Shown here piece after piece: positions 15,905-23,893 of a stretch of 40,345 bases of DNA; the first letter of the stretch is position 1; each line of letters starts with the position of its first letter. A program made the translations under genes and the position numbers. This DNA comes from an uncultured SAR116 cluster alpha proteobacterium (GTDB lineage: Bacteria > Pseudomonadota > Alphaproteobacteria > Puniceispirillales > Marisalimonadaceae): positions 1 through 40,345 of the forward strand of contig CACMOJ010000015.1 in NCBI GenBank assembly GCA_902615325.1, in the 5' to 3' direction. The notes below the pieces were generated by a model. It saw nothing but the letters and a program-made list of their open reading frames with translations, was not told the DNA's origin and searched no databases.

Positions 15905-16714
15905 ATGAGCTTTGTGGAAACAGAAACAAATGGTCAGATTTTTATAATCAGATTGAATAGACCTGAAAGATTAAATGCGCTTAGCACTGTTATTAGAGAA
16001 GGAATGGCTGAAGCTTTTACAAAGTTTCATAATGATAATAATTTAGAAGTTGCTATTTTGACTGGTACTGGAAGAGGTTTTTGCGCAGGCGAAGACATGA
16101 AAGAATCTTTAGACAGAGGAATAGCTGGATCTCCAAAAGAAATGGTGAAAAAAGATTTAACAAACCCTTTTCAAGATGGGATTTTACAAAAACCTGTAAT
16201 AGCAGCAGTAAATGGTTTTGCAATGGGAGGAGGTTTCATGCTTGTTGAAAGATGCGACTTAAGAATTGCAGTGAAAGAAGCTATTTTTGAAATGTCTGAG
16301 GCAAAAAGATGGTTGTTGGGAGGATATAATCACGGTCACTATGGTAATTTACCACATCCAGTAGCTACTGAAATGGCTTTTGGTTACAGAATAAATGCAG
16401 AAAGAATGTATCAAGTAGGTTTTGTAAATAGGCTTGTTGACAAAGAAAATTTAATGGAAGAAGCGCATTCAATGGCAAAGCATCTTCTTTCACTTCCACC
16501 AGCCTCAAGAGTTAATACTTTGTATATGATGAAACATATGGCACCTAAACTACCTTCAAATATAACAAATTTAGCAGAAAAACTTCACCTTCATGGCGAT
16601 ACCGAAGATCGTATGGAAAGCAGAAGAGCTTTTGCTGAAAAAAGAGAACCAAATTATAAAGGATGGTTAAATCCAGATGACAGATACAATATGCCAAAGC
16701 TAGAAGAAGAATAA
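15905..16714 (+). CDS. Enoyl-CoA hydratase/isomerase family protein (crotonase fold) with altered first Glu
   Basis: A 269-residue crotonase. LNRPERLNALS at 17-27, GRGFCAGEDM at 57-65 and AAVNGFAMGGGF at 100-111 give the CoA-binding and oxyanion-hole features. Aligning to rat enoyl-CoA hydratase, the first catalytic Glu (in GGGCEL) is Met112 here, while the second is kept as Glu132 in FEMSEAK. Simple syn-hydration usually needs both, so isomerase, hydrolase or lyase chemistry is possible. A 50-bp gap with TTGGAGATTTAG before the ATG supplies the ribosome-binding site. The CaiB/BaiF gene follows 14 bp later. Confidence 0.88.
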   Translation: MSFVETETNGQIFIIRLNRPERLNALSTVIREGMAEAFTKFHNDNNLEVAILTGTGRGFCAGEDMKESLDRGIAGSPKEMVKKDLTNPFQDGILQKPVIAAVNGFAMGGGFMLVERCDLRIAVKEAIFEMSEAKRWLLGGYNHGHYGNLPHPVATEMAFGYRINAERMYQVGFVNRLVDKENLMEEAHSMAKHLLSLPPASRVNTLYMMKHMAPKLPSNITNLAEKLHLHGDTEDRMESRRAFAEKREPNYKGWLNPDDRYNMPKLEEE

Positions 16715-16728
16715 AATAGGTCATAAAA

Positions 16729-17940
16729 ATGAATTCAATTAATGGAGCTTTATCAGGATTAAAAATAGTGGCTTGTTCTACAGCCCAAGCTGGAACTGTG
16801 CCATATATGCTCATGGCAGATTTAGGTGCAGATGTGATAAAAATTGAAACACCTGTCAAAGGAGATAATAACCGTAAATCAGGTTATTTATTTGGAGAAA
16901 CTAGTTCTTTTTTTGAAACAAACAATCGTGGTGTTAAAAGTTTAACTTTAAATCTTAAATCTGAAAAAGGTCAAAAAATTTTACATAAACTTGTAAAAGA
17001 AGCTGATATCTTTGGACAAAATTTCCGACCAGGTGTAGCAAAAAAACTTAATTTTGATTATGAAACATTAGAAAAAATTAACCCTAAAATCATTTATGCG
17101 TCTGTTTCAGCCTACGGTCCTGACGCGCCAGATGGTCATTTGCCAGGAACTGATGCTGTCGGACAAGCACTAAGTGGAATTGCAGAAGCTTATTCTATAC
17201 CAGGGAACAATTTGAGAACTGGTGTTGCGTCTGTAGCAGACGAAACCTGTGCAATTTTAACTTTTGGAGGAATACTTGCCGCATATATTAATGCGCAAAA
17301 AACAGGTAAGGGCCAAAAACTAGAAACTTCGCTAGTTGGAAGCGCATTCAGATTACAGGGCTGGACTATGACAACTGCCATGTGGAGTAATAAACCTCCA
17401 ATTACTGGCGCAAGGATAAATGGAACAAGAGAACGTCCTGGTATTGCTGCTTGTTTTAATGACAAAAATGGCAAACCTTTTGCTCTTCAGTTAGAACCTA
17501 ACAGTTGGTTAGATGCTATGAATGTTTTAGGCTTCAAAGACAAATTAGAAAAAGATGGTCTATTAGATTTAGGGTTGGCATTTGAATCAGAAGATAAAAA
17601 AACTGAGATCTTAGATAAACTAGCAGAACTCTTTTCAACTAAAGAAAGAGATCACTGGATTTCAATATTAAGAAAAGCTGACAAAATTTCAACCCATGTA
17701 AATACAATGTTAGAAGCATCATCTGATCCAAATATAGTAAATAATAATTATGTAACTGAAGTTTGGTATCCTGAATTAAATAAAAATTTGAAAGTACATG
17801 GAACTCCATGGAAATTTTCTAAAACTCCTGCAAATATTAAAAGAGCTCCTAAACTTGGTGAACACAATTCAGAAATTCTTAAAAAGTTAGGATATACAGA
17901 TGATGAAATTGAAAATTTAACAAACGAAAAAATTATTTAA
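16729..17940 (+). CDS. CaiB/BaiF family (class III) CoA-transferase
   Basis: A 403-residue class III CoA-transferase. It has MADLGADVIKIETP at 29-42, NRGVKSLTLNLKS at 66-78, the GTDAVGQALSG segment at 140-150, the candidate catalytic Asp171 in SVADETCAI, and the C-terminal PKLGEHNSEIL. It is a different subgroup from the transferase at 6371-7573; the N-terminus lacks the usual YGAGP loop and has STAQAGTVPYM. As last gene of the ThDP operon it probably activates the acid processed by the crotonases and hydrolysed by the thioesterase. Its stop overlaps the convergent gamma-carbonic-anhydrase-like gene by 8 bp. Confidence 0.9.
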   Translation: MNSINGALSGLKIVACSTAQAGTVPYMLMADLGADVIKIETPVKGDNNRKSGYLFGETSSFFETNNRGVKSLTLNLKSEKGQKILHKLVKEADIFGQNFRPGVAKKLNFDYETLEKINPKIIYASVSAYGPDAPDGHLPGTDAVGQALSGIAEAYSIPGNNLRTGVASVADETCAILTFGGILAAYINAQKTGKGQKLETSLVGSAFRLQGWTMTTAMWSNKPPITGARINGTRERPGIAACFNDKNGKPFALQLEPNSWLDAMNVLGFKDKLEKDGLLDLGLAFESEDKKTEILDKLAELFSTKERDHWISILRKADKISTHVNTMLEASSDPNIVNNNYVTEVWYPELNKNLKVHGTPWKFSKTPANIKRAPKLGEHNSEILKKLGYTDDEIENLTNEKII

Positions 17941-18463
17941 TTTCTTCAAGCTCTTTTATAAATTTTTTAAAATTATCTACATAGTGCTTAGATGATCTAG
18001 TCATATCTTTTATCATTTCAGGACTTAATTCTCTTACTGCTTTAGCTGGAGAGCCTATAATTAACATACCATCAGGAAATTCTTTGTTTTCAGTAACTAA
18101 AGCCCCTGCTCCAACAAGACAATTATTTCCAATTTTTGCATTGTTAAGAATAGTTGCTCCCATTCCTACCAAAGAATTATTTCCAATAGTACAACCGTGA
18201 ATTATTGCATTATGGCCTATAGTACAATTATTTCCAATTGTTACAGGAGTATTTGGATCAACATGAATAATTGTATTTTCTTGAATATTAGTTTCATTTC
18301 CTATTTTGATGATATCATTATCACCTCTTAAAACCGAACCAAACCAAATTCCAACATCCTGACCTAGAATAACATTGCCTATAACATGTGCATCTGGTGC
18401 CACCCAATAAGAACCTTCGGAAGGTAATTGAGGCTCTTTTTTTCCTAAATTGTAAATCGGCAT
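17933..18463 (-). CDS. Gamma-carbonic-anhydrase-like hexapeptide-repeat protein
   Basis: A left-handed beta-helix protein of the YrdA/PaaY group, about 176 residues from the start chosen here. Repeated hexapeptide units appear throughout (VIGNVILGQDVGIWFGSVLRGD, then IGNETNIQENTIIHV and IGNNCTIGHNAIIHG), with His residues in the IIHV, GHN and IHG turns positioned like the zinc ligands of gamma-carbonic anhydrases. ATG at 18463 is preferred over 18526 because AGGGAG sits just before it and MPIYNLG is where relatives start. It follows pobA by about 160 bp on the same strand. Relatives include PaaY, a thioesterase in phenylacetate metabolism, so either hydratase or thioesterase activity is possible. 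Confidence 0.88.
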   Translation of the reverse strand: MPIYNLGKKEPQLPSEGSYWVAPDAHVIGNVILGQDVGIWFGSVLRGDNDIIKIGNETNIQENTIIHVDPNTPVTIGNNCTIGHNAIIHGCTIGNNSLVGMGATILNNAKIGNNCLVGAGALVTENKEFPDGMLIIGSPAKAVRELSPEMIKDMTRSSKHYVDNFKKFIKELEEIK

Positions 18464-18625
18464 TTTTTCTCCCTGATAATTATATTTAATACTAATGATT
18501 AATTCATTAAATAATTCGATCAACAAGGATAATTATTGTCAAGAAAAGAAAATATTTTACGCTATAATTGAATTGTTTTTATATATATCCAAATATACTT
18601 TTTTTCTAATTATTTTTAAAATAAT

Positions 18626-19795
18626 TTAAAACGGTAATCCAACGTAATTTTCGGCAAATGATTTTTGAGCGACTTCTGAATTTTCTAAATATTCAATTTC
18701 AGTCTCTTGCATTTTTTGGTCAAAATCAGACTGATTGGGAAATTTATGAAAAGTTACTGTCATCCACCAACTAAATCTAATGGCTTTCCAAACTCTATTT
18801 AATGCTCGTTTTGAATATTTAGATAGCACCGTTTTATTTTTTTCTTGGTAATATTCTTCTAAGGTCTCAACTAAATAGTTTACATCTGAAAAAGCTAAAT
18901 TTAGTCCCTTTGCACCTGTAGGTGGAACTATATGAGCAGCATCTCCAACTAAAAATAAATTTCCATAACTCATTGGTTCAACCACAAATGATCTTAGAGG
19001 AGCCAGTGACTTCTCTATAGATGGACCTGTTACGAGATTTTCTAGAGATTCTTCTGGTAATCTTTTTTTTATTTCATTCCAGAAACGATCATCACTCCAT
19101 TCAGTAGTTTTTTCGTCAATTGAAGTTTGGATATAATATCTACTTAAATTTTCATTCCGCATAGATGCCAGAGCGAAACCTGTTTTATGGTTTGCATAAA
19201 TTAATTCTTCGCTAATTGGAGGTGTTTCAGATAAAATTCCCAACCATGCAAAAGGGTAGACTCTCTCAAAGGTTTTAATTTTTTCTTTAGGAATTGTATT
19301 TCTTGAAACACCATGAAATCCATCACAACCTATTATAAAATCCGCATTAATTTTTGTTTCTTTATCAACGATCTTGCATGTAACGTATGGGCTACTTGTT
19401 TCAATATCATGAATTTTTACATTTTTAACTGAATTAAAAACTTTACCATTATTTTTTTCTCTTACCTCATATAGATCTTTTGTCACTTCTGTTTGACCAT
19501 AAACCGTAACTTTTTGATTAATCAATTTTTTAAAATCCATTCTAAACCCACGATTTTTTAAAGACAAAAAAATGCCATCATGAGAAAAACCTTCATCCTT
19601 TATCCTTTTGAAAATTCCTGCCTTTTTAAGTAATTTTATGGTTCCTTCTTCTAAAACACCTGCTCTTATTCTGGATAAGACATGTTCTTTGGTATGTTTT
19701 TCCAAAACTAAACAATCAATATTAATATCACTTAAAAGTTGCGACAATAGTAATCCTGAAGGCCCTCCTCCAATGATAAGAACTTGAGTTCTCAT
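18626..19795 (-). CDS. pobA: 4-hydroxybenzoate 3-monooxygenase (p-hydroxybenzoate hydroxylase)
   Basis: A 389-residue group A flavoprotein that hydroxylates 4-hydroxybenzoate to protocatechuate with FAD, NAD(P)H and O2. GGGPSG at 9-14 binds FAD, DG at 158-159 and GDAAHIVPPTGAKG at 284-297 complete the flavin site. The substrate pocket of the Pseudomonas enzyme is conserved with a shift of one: Tyr200, Ser211, Arg213, Arg219, Tyr221, Pro292 and Tyr384 correspond to Tyr201, Ser212, Arg214, Arg220, Tyr222, Pro293 and Tyr385. In the pyridine-nucleotide region Lys33-His34...His38 replace Arg33-Gln34...Tyr38, so NADPH/NADH preference may differ. It follows a TRAP operon on the same strand; its product is the substrate of PcaHG at 34892-36170. 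Confidence 0.96.
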   Translation of the reverse strand: MRTQVLIIGGGPSGLLLSQLLSDINIDCLVLEKHTKEHVLSRIRAGVLEEGTIKLLKKAGIFKRIKDEGFSHDGIFLSLKNRGFRMDFKKLINQKVTVYGQTEVTKDLYEVREKNNGKVFNSVKNVKIHDIETSSPYVTCKIVDKETKINADFIIGCDGFHGVSRNTIPKEKIKTFERVYPFAWLGILSETPPISEELIYANHKTGFALASMRNENLSRYYIQTSIDEKTTEWSDDRFWNEIKKRLPEESLENLVTGPSIEKSLAPLRSFVVEPMSYGNLFLVGDAAHIVPPTGAKGLNLAFSDVNYLVETLEEYYQEKNKTVLSKYSKRALNRVWKAIRFSWWMTVTFHKFPNQSDFDQKMQETEIEYLENSEVAQKSFAENYVGLPF

Positions 19796-19917
19796 AAAAA
19801 TATCCAGTGAATCTTATTTTTTAATAACAAAAACATATATAAGAATTATAATAAATGGATGTTTAATTAAAAATCAAATTTAATAAAAAAATTAATTTTA
19901 AATCTTTACTACGTTTA

Positions 19918-21237
19918 TTAATAAAAAGCCCATAACATTATTAGAGTAATACTTGGGAAAGAAAATAATAGTATTATTCTGATTATATCACTTAACAAAA
20001 AGGGTATGACGCCTTTAAAAGTATCAATTATAGGTACATCCTTGGCCATTTTATTAATTATAAATACATTTAGTCCAACAGGTGGAGTTATTAAACCAAC
20101 TTCAACAACAACCAGAGTTAATATTCCAAACCAAATTGCTGTTTCTTCTGGAGATAATCCAAAATCAAGTGACATTACTAAAGGAAAAAAAACTGGAATT
20201 GTTAATAATATCATTGCTAAGCTATCCATCAGACATCCTAAAAACAGATATAAAATCATAATACATGCAACAACTATTAAAGGTTCTAAATTATTTTCTT
20301 TTGAAAATTCAGTTAATAAATTTGGAAGCTGAGTTAAAGCAATAAAAGAATTAAAAAATTCTGCACCTAATAAAACAAAAAATATCATTCCTGTTGTAAC
20401 TGCTGTGCTTTCAATAACCTCAATAAATGACTTTATGTTAAATGATTTATTTGTAATGGCTATAATACCGGTTCCTGCAGCACCAATTGCAGCACCTTCA
20501 GTAGGTGTAAAAAAACCCATGTAAATTCCACCAATCATAATAACAAAGATCAAGATTATATGCCAAATATTATTAAATAAATACATACGGTCTTTCCAAG
20601 GAACTCTATCTTTGATTGGTCCAGAATTTTGGTTTAATCTAACATATAAACTAATTGCAACTATATAACCTAAGGCAGCAAGTAAACCAGGTATGAAAGC
20701 GCATAAAAACATTTTAGCTATGTTTTGTTCAGTCAAAATAGAATAGATTATTAATATAACTGAAGGTGGAATTAAAATGCCTAGAGTTCCCCCTGCGGCT
20801 AATGCTCCAGTACTTAGTGCTCCTGAATACCCTAATCTTCTTAATTCTGGCAAGGCTACTTTTCCCATGGTTGCTGCAGTCGCCAATGAGGATCCACAAA
20901 TTGCGCCAAACCCAGCACATGCTCCAATGGCAGCCATAGCAACGCCCCCTTTTCTATGTCCTAAACATGCACCAGCAAACTTAAACAATGCTTCACTCAT
21001 ACCCGCTTTGGATGCAAAGTTACCCATAAGTAAAAAAAGTGGAATAACTGAAAGAGAGTAATTTGAAAATAAATGCCATGCACTTGTCTTAGCCAGAGAC
21101 ATAACAGGAAGCCACCCTGTAATTAAAATTGTACCAGTACATCCAACTAATAACATAGCTAAACCAATAGGAACTCTGAATGCTAAAAGTGAAAATAGAA
21201 TTGGGAAAGCTAGAATACCAAGAATATATTTGTCCAT
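19918..21237 (-). CDS. dctM: TRAP transporter large membrane subunit (DctM)
   Basis: A 439-residue multi-helix membrane protein with DctM features: MLLVGCTGTILITG near the N-terminus, AICGSSLATAATMGKVALPEL around 110-130, IYMGFFTPTEGAAIGAAGTG around 245-265, and the terminal ITPPVGLNVFIINK. It forms the translocation channel with the adjacent DctQ (2-bp gap). pobA follows 122 bp downstream on the same strand, so this TRAP system is a candidate aromatic-acid importer. It is clearly diverged from the TRAP system at 3184-6249. Confidence 0.95.
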   Translation of the reverse strand: MDKYILGILAFPILFSLLAFRVPIGLAMLLVGCTGTILITGWLPVMSLAKTSAWHLFSNYSLSVIPLFLLMGNFASKAGMSEALFKFAGACLGHRKGGVAMAAIGACAGFGAICGSSLATAATMGKVALPELRRLGYSGALSTGALAAGGTLGILIPPSVILIIYSILTEQNIAKMFLCAFIPGLLAALGYIVAISLYVRLNQNSGPIKDRVPWKDRMYLFNNIWHIILIFVIMIGGIYMGFFTPTEGAAIGAAGTGIIAITNKSFNIKSFIEVIESTAVTTGMIFFVLLGAEFFNSFIALTQLPNLLTEFSKENNLEPLIVVACIMILYLFLGCLMDSLAMILLTIPVFFPLVMSLDFGLSPEETAIWFGILTLVVVEVGLITPPVGLNVFIINKMAKDVPIIDTFKGVIPFLLSDIIRIILLFSFPSITLIMLWAFY

Positions 21238-21239
21238 GA

Positions 21240-21770
21240 TTAACTTCTCGTTAGAACTAATTCACGATAAAATGTGTATAAACAGCATACAGATAATAAT
21301 CCAAATGAAAATGTCACTGGCAAAAAGGGTATCCAAATTGGAAATTGTAGTAACATAGTTTCTTCTTGATAATTATACATGTCTTTTGCTCCGAAAAACA
21401 TCCTCCAAGTAAAGAACAAGGCTATAAGTCCATAAATAACTGAGCTAATACAATCTAAAAAAGCAATTTTTTTGAAATTTAATTTTGCAGTTATGAAATC
21501 TACAATAACATTACCTTTTTTTAAATGGCACAAAGGTAAAAAAGAAGATATCGCAATTGCACTCCCAATTTCAACCAATTCAAAATCACCCACTAGAGGA
21601 TTTAAGAATATAATTCTACTTAATATTGAAATAAAGTTAATTAAAATAACAATGACAAGAATTATACCTCCTAAAATAGCTAAGATATAAGCTAAATCAT
21701 ATAAAAAACGACCAAATTTATCATTTGGTCGTTCTGTAAGTTCATCAATAGGATTATTTGACGAACTCAT
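21240..21770 (-). CDS. dctQ: TRAP transporter small membrane subunit (DctQ)
   Basis: A 176-residue protein with four hydrophobic helices. The helix-2 region LVGDFELVEIGSAIAISSFLPLCHLKKGNVIVD is the DctQ hallmark (FELVE followed by KKGNV). It is sandwiched between dctP (4-bp gap) and dctM (2-bp gap), and no terminator interrupts this operon, unlike the TRAP operon in the left part of the window. It acts in the inner membrane with DctM. Confidence 0.92.
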   Translation of the reverse strand: MSSSNNPIDELTERPNDKFGRFLYDLAYILAILGGIILVIVILINFISILSRIIFLNPLVGDFELVEIGSAIAISSFLPLCHLKKGNVIVDFITAKLNFKKIAFLDCISSVIYGLIALFFTWRMFFGAKDMYNYQEETMLLQFPIWIPFLPVTFSFGLLSVCCLYTFYRELVLTRS

Positions 21771-21774
21771 TTAA

Positions 21775-22803
21775 TTATAATGATTTTTCATATTTTGAAA
21801 TTAAGCTTTTTGCTGTATCTAAAAGTTTTTGAGCATCTAAACCTTTTTTATTAGTACTCTTAATCCAATCTTCAGTTACTTTTTTTCCTGCAGCTTTCAT
21901 TTTAGCTAGTTCTTCACCTTGCAAAGTAAAAAACTCTCCACCAGCATTTACTGCTAATTTTCTTGCAGGAACTTCAAAGCCATCCCAAAGTTTACCTGCC
22001 TCTTTTGCTAAAGATAAACCTGAATTGTTATCAATAACCTTTTTTTGCGATGGTGATAAACTCTCATACTTTGCTTTATTCATTATAAATAAAAAAGGTG
22101 TTGTATATAAACCTCTATTACCTGCGACATTAGTATGTGCTTTTGTTAATTCTTGCAATTTAAAAGAAGGCATGATTTCCCAAGGCACAACCATTCCATC
22201 AATTACTCCTTTTGACAATGACGGGGCAACTTTTGGAACTGGCATTCCGACTGGAGTGGCACCCATACTTTTAAGCATAGTTGTAATTACTCTTGTAGGA
22301 CCTCTCATCTTCATACCTTGAAAATCACCAATAGACTTAATCAGCTTATTTTTTGTATGTATCATACCAGGAGCGTGCACATGAACTGTTAAGATTTTAT
22401 AATCTTTTAGATCTTCTGCTCCTATGGTTTCTACATATTCCTGAACCGCTTGTGATGTTATTACTGATTTTGTTGGCAAAAATGGTAATTCAAAAGCTTC
22501 AAGTCTTGGAAATCTTCCTGGTGTATAACCCGCAACGGTCCAAACTATGTCAACTACTCCCTCTCTGACTTGATCAACTAGCTGGGGTGGCTTTCCTCCA
22601 AGTTGCATAGAATAATACATCTCAGTTATGATTTCACCATTTGATTCTTTTTTAACTTTTTCTGCCCACGGCAAAACAAATTTTGCATTAGAATTAGCTG
22701 GTGCGGGAACAAATGTATGAAATTTCAAAGTTACCTTATCAGCTAGTGCAGAAAATGAAAAAAAAGTTAATGATAAAATAATCATTTTTATAAATATTTT
22801 CAT
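21775..22803 (-). CDS. dctP: TRAP transporter solute-binding protein (DctP)
   Basis: A 342-residue periplasmic binding protein with a signal peptide (MKIFIKMIILSLTFF..SALA, cleavage near residue 21). The ligand-binding core GMKMRGPTRVITTMLKSMGA holds the conserved Arg expected to contact a carboxylate; VAPSLSKGVIDGMVVPWE follows. A strong AGGAGG precedes the ATG. It is first in dctPQM-pobA. TRAP binding proteins of this clade are known to bind carboxylates, including aromatic acids; the neighbouring pobA suggests 4-hydroxybenzoate or a related acid, by inference. It is divergent from the extradiol operon, with a shared 112-bp promoter region. Confidence 0.93.
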   Translation of the reverse strand: MKIFIKMIILSLTFFSFSALADKVTLKFHTFVPAPANSNAKFVLPWAEKVKKESNGEIITEMYYSMQLGGKPPQLVDQVREGVVDIVWTVAGYTPGRFPRLEAFELPFLPTKSVITSQAVQEYVETIGAEDLKDYKILTVHVHAPGMIHTKNKLIKSIGDFQGMKMRGPTRVITTMLKSMGATPVGMPVPKVAPSLSKGVIDGMVVPWEIMPSFKLQELTKAHTNVAGNRGLYTTPFLFIMNKAKYESLSPSQKKVIDNNSGLSLAKEAGKLWDGFEVPARKLAVNAGGEFFTLQGEELAKMKAAGKKVTEDWIKSTNKKGLDAQKLLDTAKSLISKYEKSL

Positions 22804-22915
22804 TTTTTCCTCCTAAATAAGAGAAATTAAATCACAAAAAAAAATAACTTACTAATATAAATTTAAAAAATTGATTTTAAAAAAACGATTGATAAAATTT
22901 AACAAGGTAATTGAT

Positions 22916-23893
22916 ATGGCAATAAAAGCTCTTTCATATTTAGGTGTTACGTCAGAAAAAATCCAAGATTGGTCTGATTACGCAACAAAGAATCTTGGTA
23001 TGCAGGAAATTGATAAAACAAAAAACTCTTTGATGCTAAGAATGGATGATCATAAACAAAGGTTTTCTATTTCTAATGATGGTGGTGAAGGTTTATCATT
23101 TTTAGGCTGGGAAGTAGAAAACAAAAGTGACTTAGATAATTTTGCATCGATATTAGATCAAAATAATGTAAAAGTCTTTAGAGGGCAAAAAATTCTTTGT
23201 GACAAAAGATATGTTGAAGATTTAATTTATTTTAAAGATCCTGCTGGAAACCAAATTGAACTCATATTTAATCCATTTAAAACTGATGAAGAGTTTAAAC
23301 CTGGAAGAGCCATATCTGGTTTCAAAACTGGAATTTGTGGTTTAGGTCACGCCGTACTACATACTGACAATATAGAACCACTCGTAAAATTTTATCGGGA
23401 TTTATTGGGTTTTAAAGTAAGTGATTATAGTTTTGAACCTATCAGACTTCACTTTTTTCATGTCAATGAAAGACATCATAGTTTTGCACTTGTTGAGACA
23501 GGAAAAGTTGGTTTTCATCATTTTATGGTAGAATACAATAATTTGGACGATGTGGGACAAGGCTATGATCTTCTTCAATTTGAAGACAATAAAATTGCAT
23601 ATACCATGGGTAGACACACTAATGATTACATGACTTCATTTTATTCATATTCGCCTTCAGGATTTTTTGTCGAAAATGGTTGGGGAGGAAGACTCATTGA
23701 TCCAAACACATGGAAACCTGAATTGACTAATGTCGGACCTAGTTTTTGGGGACATGAAAGACTTCATCTCCCAAAAGACCAAAGACTAAAATTTAGAGAT
23801 AAAAGGATGGAAATAGCAGCTAATGGAATTCAAGCACCTTTAATAATTGATTGTCCATGGCTTTATCAAAATCAATCCAAAAAAGATGCATAA
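22916..23893 (+). CDS. Type I extradiol dioxygenase (BphC/HsaC-like, VOC superfamily)
   Basis: A 325-residue two-domain extradiol dioxygenase cleaving a catechol next to the diol with Fe(II) and O2. The C-terminal domain keeps the metal ligands His145 (GLGHAVLH), His201/202 (GFHHFM) and Glu253 (FFVENGWGG), and the catalytic set His188, His234 (GRHTND) and Tyr243, in the same order and spacing as 2,3-dihydroxybiphenyl 1,2-dioxygenase. The ATG at 22916 is preferred over 22871 because AAGG lies just before it and MAIKALSYLG is the family start. The next gene, an MhpA-like hydroxylase, overlaps it by 8 bp. The ring substrate is unknown, possibly a 3-substituted catechol. Confidence 0.92.
   Translation: MAIKALSYLGVTSEKIQDWSDYATKNLGMQEIDKTKNSLMLRMDDHKQRFSISNDGGEGLSFLGWEVENKSDLDNFASILDQNNVKVFRGQKILCDKRYVEDLIYFKDPAGNQIELIFNPFKTDEEFKPGRAISGFKTGICGLGHAVLHTDNIEPLVKFYRDLLGFKVSDYSFEPIRLHFFHVNERHHSFALVETGKVGFHHFMVEYNNLDDVGQGYDLLQFEDNKIAYTMGRHTNDYMTSFYSYSPSGFFVENGWGGRLIDPNTWKPELTNVGPSFWGHERLHLPKDQRLKFRDKRMEIAANGIQAPLIIDCPWLYQNQSKKDA

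Noticed and set aside
19796-19917. Possible small gene or attenuator between dctM and pobA
   Set aside because: The 122-bp gap is almost pure A/T, with no open frame of note and no stable GC-containing stem.
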